NCBI GenBank assembly: GCA_009731375.1
Contig: BJOX01000120.1
Location: 896,476 to 925,416 of the forward strand
Direction: 5' to 3'
DNA: 28,941 nt
Origin: Paulinella micropora
Lineage: Eukaryota; Cercozoa; Imbricatea; Euglyphida
In this document: piece by piece, positions 27,516 to 28,941 of the stretch
How positions within the stretch are numbered: position 1 is the first letter of the stretch
Layout of the letters: each line of letters begins with the position of its first letter
Notes under the pieces: generated by a model
Databases searched by the model: none
What the model was told of the DNA's origin: nothing
The model's input: only the letters and a program-made list of their open reading frames with translations
Translations under genes and position numbers: made by a program

Positions 27516-28941
27516 TTAAGAAAAGTTATTATAAAAATCATTGTGCTGGGACTGATTATCCATTGCAAGGTTTTCCTCGGAAGATTCCGCGCCCTCAAAC
27601 CCATGACCCTCGTTGTATAACAAAACAGGCGAATCTAGTGGTGGGAGAGTGCTAAGATCGTCGTGTTCTGATAGTGAAGCGTTCTTTGGCTGGCAACTCA
27701 TCATGAGCGACACGATCTGCTGCTGCTCTGGTAATGTGCGCGCTTGACTGTGCGGACCCGTCGGGGTGCTGCTTTGCCTGCGGACCCCAACCGAGGGAAG
27801 AGGACGGTTGCGGTGGCTGTGCGGTCGGGGCTGCTGCTGATGACTGTGCGGCCGAGGGCTGTGTGGCCCAGGCGGTCGGGGCTGCTGCTGATGACTGCGC
27901 GGCCGAGGGCTGTGTGGCCCAGGCGGTCGGGGCTGCTGCTGATGACTGTGCGGCCGAGGGCTGTGTGGCTGAGGCTGTGTGGCCCAGGCGGTCGGGGCTG
28001 CTGCTGATGAATATGCGGCCGAGGGCTGTGTGGCCCAGGCGGTCGGGGCTGATGACTGTGCGGCCGAGGGCTGTGTGGCCCAGACGGTCGGTAATTGGGT
28101 CGCCGGGGCTGCTGCTGATGACTGTGCGGCCGAGGGCTGTGTGGCCCAGGCGGTCGGTGGACGGGCGGCCGGGGCTGCTGGTGATGACTGTGCGGCCGAG
28201 GGCTGTGTGGCCCAGGCGGCCGGGGCTGCTTCTGATGACTGTGCGGCCCAGGCGGTCCGTGGGAGGGAGGTTTGGGCGGGCGGGTTCCAGGGGCCAGAAG
28301 AAGAAGAAGAAGAAGAAGAAGAAGAAGAAGAAGAAGAAGAAGAAGAAGAAGAAGAAGAAGAAGAAGAAGAAGAAGCAAAAGAAGACGACCAAGGCCGCAC
28401 AGGAGCAGGGCCGCCCCACCGATGATTAGGATGATACTGGGGCCGCGCGGTCGTGGAGGAATGGCGCGACGCGTCCGGATTGTCCCAGTCCGACGACGCA
28501 CAGTGCCAGTCATCAGGCTTCTGGGATGACCGCGGCCGCCCCCTGCCGCCCGCAACTCCGTATAATGGCTTGGTCTGCTTGGCAGGGCGTCGCCCGTTCT
28601 GGGCGCGCCGCCTCTTGATTGGGCTGTCGTAGCTTTCTTGTTCGTCGTCTTCGTCGTAGAAGGAGTTCCATTCATCCGTAAGCTCCCGCTTCGTCTTGCG
28701 GCGCTGAGCGGGCTTGGGCTGCACTGCGGCGCGCTGCTTGGGCAGCTTATACTCGTCCAGGATCCTCACCACATCGCCCGTGAACCTCCTCAGGCGCTGC
28801 GGCAAGTCTTTGGGCGCAAACGTCCACTCGCATTCATTTTCGTTCGGCAGGCAAGACCCGAGCTCGACCACCGCCTCTGCTGGCGGTTTCTTGTTGCACT
28901 CTTGCGTCAGCATGCATTCCGCCGTGAGTGAGAAGTCGGTG
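27516..28941 (-). CDS. Unrecognised protein with poly-Ser tract and 17-residue tandem repeats (5' partial)
   Basis: The minus-strand frame ends at TAA 27516-27518 and is open to the window edge, at least 470 residues; an ATG at 28913 is preceded by open coding sequence, so the true start may lie outside. In order it has a Cys-containing folded region (CLPNENECEWTFAPKDLPQR, RRFTGDVVRILDEYKLPKQR), a basic and acidic stretch with nuclear-localisation-like clusters (QRRKTKRE, IKRRRAQNGRR), about 26 Ser encoded by (GAA)n on the opposite strand, about eight repeats of TAWATQPSAAQSSAAAP, a Pro/His/Gln-rich region, and an acidic tail ending in NDFYNNFS. The architecture suggests a largely disordered nuclear protein, which is inference. 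It lies on the same strand as the ORF at 25494, in a GC-rich block, with no intron visible. Confidence 0.5.
   Translation of the reverse strand, partial: TDFSLTAECMLTQECNKKPPAEAVVELGSCLPNENECEWTFAPKDLPQRLRRFTGDVVRILDEYKLPKQRAAVQPKPAQRRKTKRELTDEWNSFYDEDDEQESYDSPIKRRRAQNGRRPAKQTKPLYGVAGGRGRPRSSQKPDDWHCASSDWDNPDASRHSSTTARPQYHPNHRWGGPAPVRPWSSSFASSSSSSSSSSSSSSSSSSSSSSSSSSGPWNPPAQTSLPRTAWAAQSSEAAPAAWATQPSAAQSSPAAPAARPPTAWATQPSAAQSSAAAPATQLPTVWATQPSAAQSSAPTAWATQPSAAYSSAAAPTAWATQPQPHSPRPHSHQQQPRPPGPHSPRPRSHQQQPRPPGPHSPRPHSHQQQPRPHSHRNRPLPSVGVRRQSSTPTGPHSQARTLPEQQQIVSLMMSCQPKNASLSEHDDLSTLPPLDSPVLLYNEGHGFEGAESSEENLAMDNQSQHNDFYNNFS
27826..28262. repeat. 51-bp tandem repeat within the GC-rich ORF
   Basis: About eight copies of a unit containing GACTGTGCGGCCGAGGGCTG and GTGGCCCAGGCGGTCGGGGC. 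Most are 51 bp; others are lengthened or shortened by multiples of 3 (for example the extra GTGGCTGAGGCT near 27965 and the shortened copy near 28040). The minus-strand frame is kept throughout. Confidence 0.9.
28299..28376. repeat. (GAA)n trinucleotide tract encoding poly-Ser on the minus strand
   Basis: About 26 uninterrupted GAA units, bounded by CCA GAA and GAA GCAAAAG. In the frame of the surrounding minus-strand ORF each unit reads as a Ser codon (TCT). Confidence 0.95.

Overview
This is eukaryotic nuclear DNA. The evidence is a canonical GT-AG intron in a membrane-anchored protein gene, LTR retrotransposon genes, short inverted-repeat (MITE-like) elements, SINE-like units with simple-repeat tails, and very long microsatellites. 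The lineage (protist or invertebrate) cannot be fixed from the sequence. The assembly is imperfect: there are five N gaps (6197-6232, 11836-11845, 14510-14519, 22406-22415, 26455-27409), one of them flanked by the same 40 bp on both sides, and several single-base frameshifts lie at T runs.

Layout. 1-2050: remnant of one retroelement, with an integrase C-terminal piece whose stop overlaps the start of a second ORF (TAATG), followed by a possible LTR. 2050-5500: purine-rich low-complexity DNA and a tandem family of roughly 480-570 bp SINE-like units, each ending in (TTG)n. 5516-5690 and 8582-8735: two related inverted-repeat elements. 6197-6520: a gap plus (CA)n. 6890-7995: the only clear host gene with an intron, a type II membrane protein with two tandem cysteine-rich PAN/Apple-like modules. 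8761-8804: a tRNA-like Pol III promoter remnant.

About 9163-22833: a large Ty3/gypsy-type LTR retrotransposon of about 13.7 kb. The shared part of its LTRs (417/418 bp) is almost identical, so it inserted recently. On the + strand it carries two Gag-like ORFs, a zinc knuckle, a DTG aspartic protease, about 4.7 kb of unrecognised coding sequence where protease and RT normally adjoin, then RT and RNase H with an unexpected C-terminal extension. Its integrase (HHCC-like, DD35E, GPY) lies on the MINUS strand as a free-standing gene with its own start and stop. It converges on the RT-RH ORF, and a small + strand ORF diverges from its start. If this is not an inversion or misassembly, it is an ambisense LTR retrotransposon, a layout I do not know from described elements; it is the main lead in the window.

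22834-25493: a short ORF of unknown meaning, then (AAGAT)n/(AAGAC)n and a 2.1-kb (GATA)n array with two families of unique-sequence islands. 25494-28941: a GC-rich block with two minus-strand ORFs that I do not recognise, separated by a 955-base gap. One runs into the GATA array; the other has a poly-Ser tract and a 51-bp tandem repeat and is cut by the window end.
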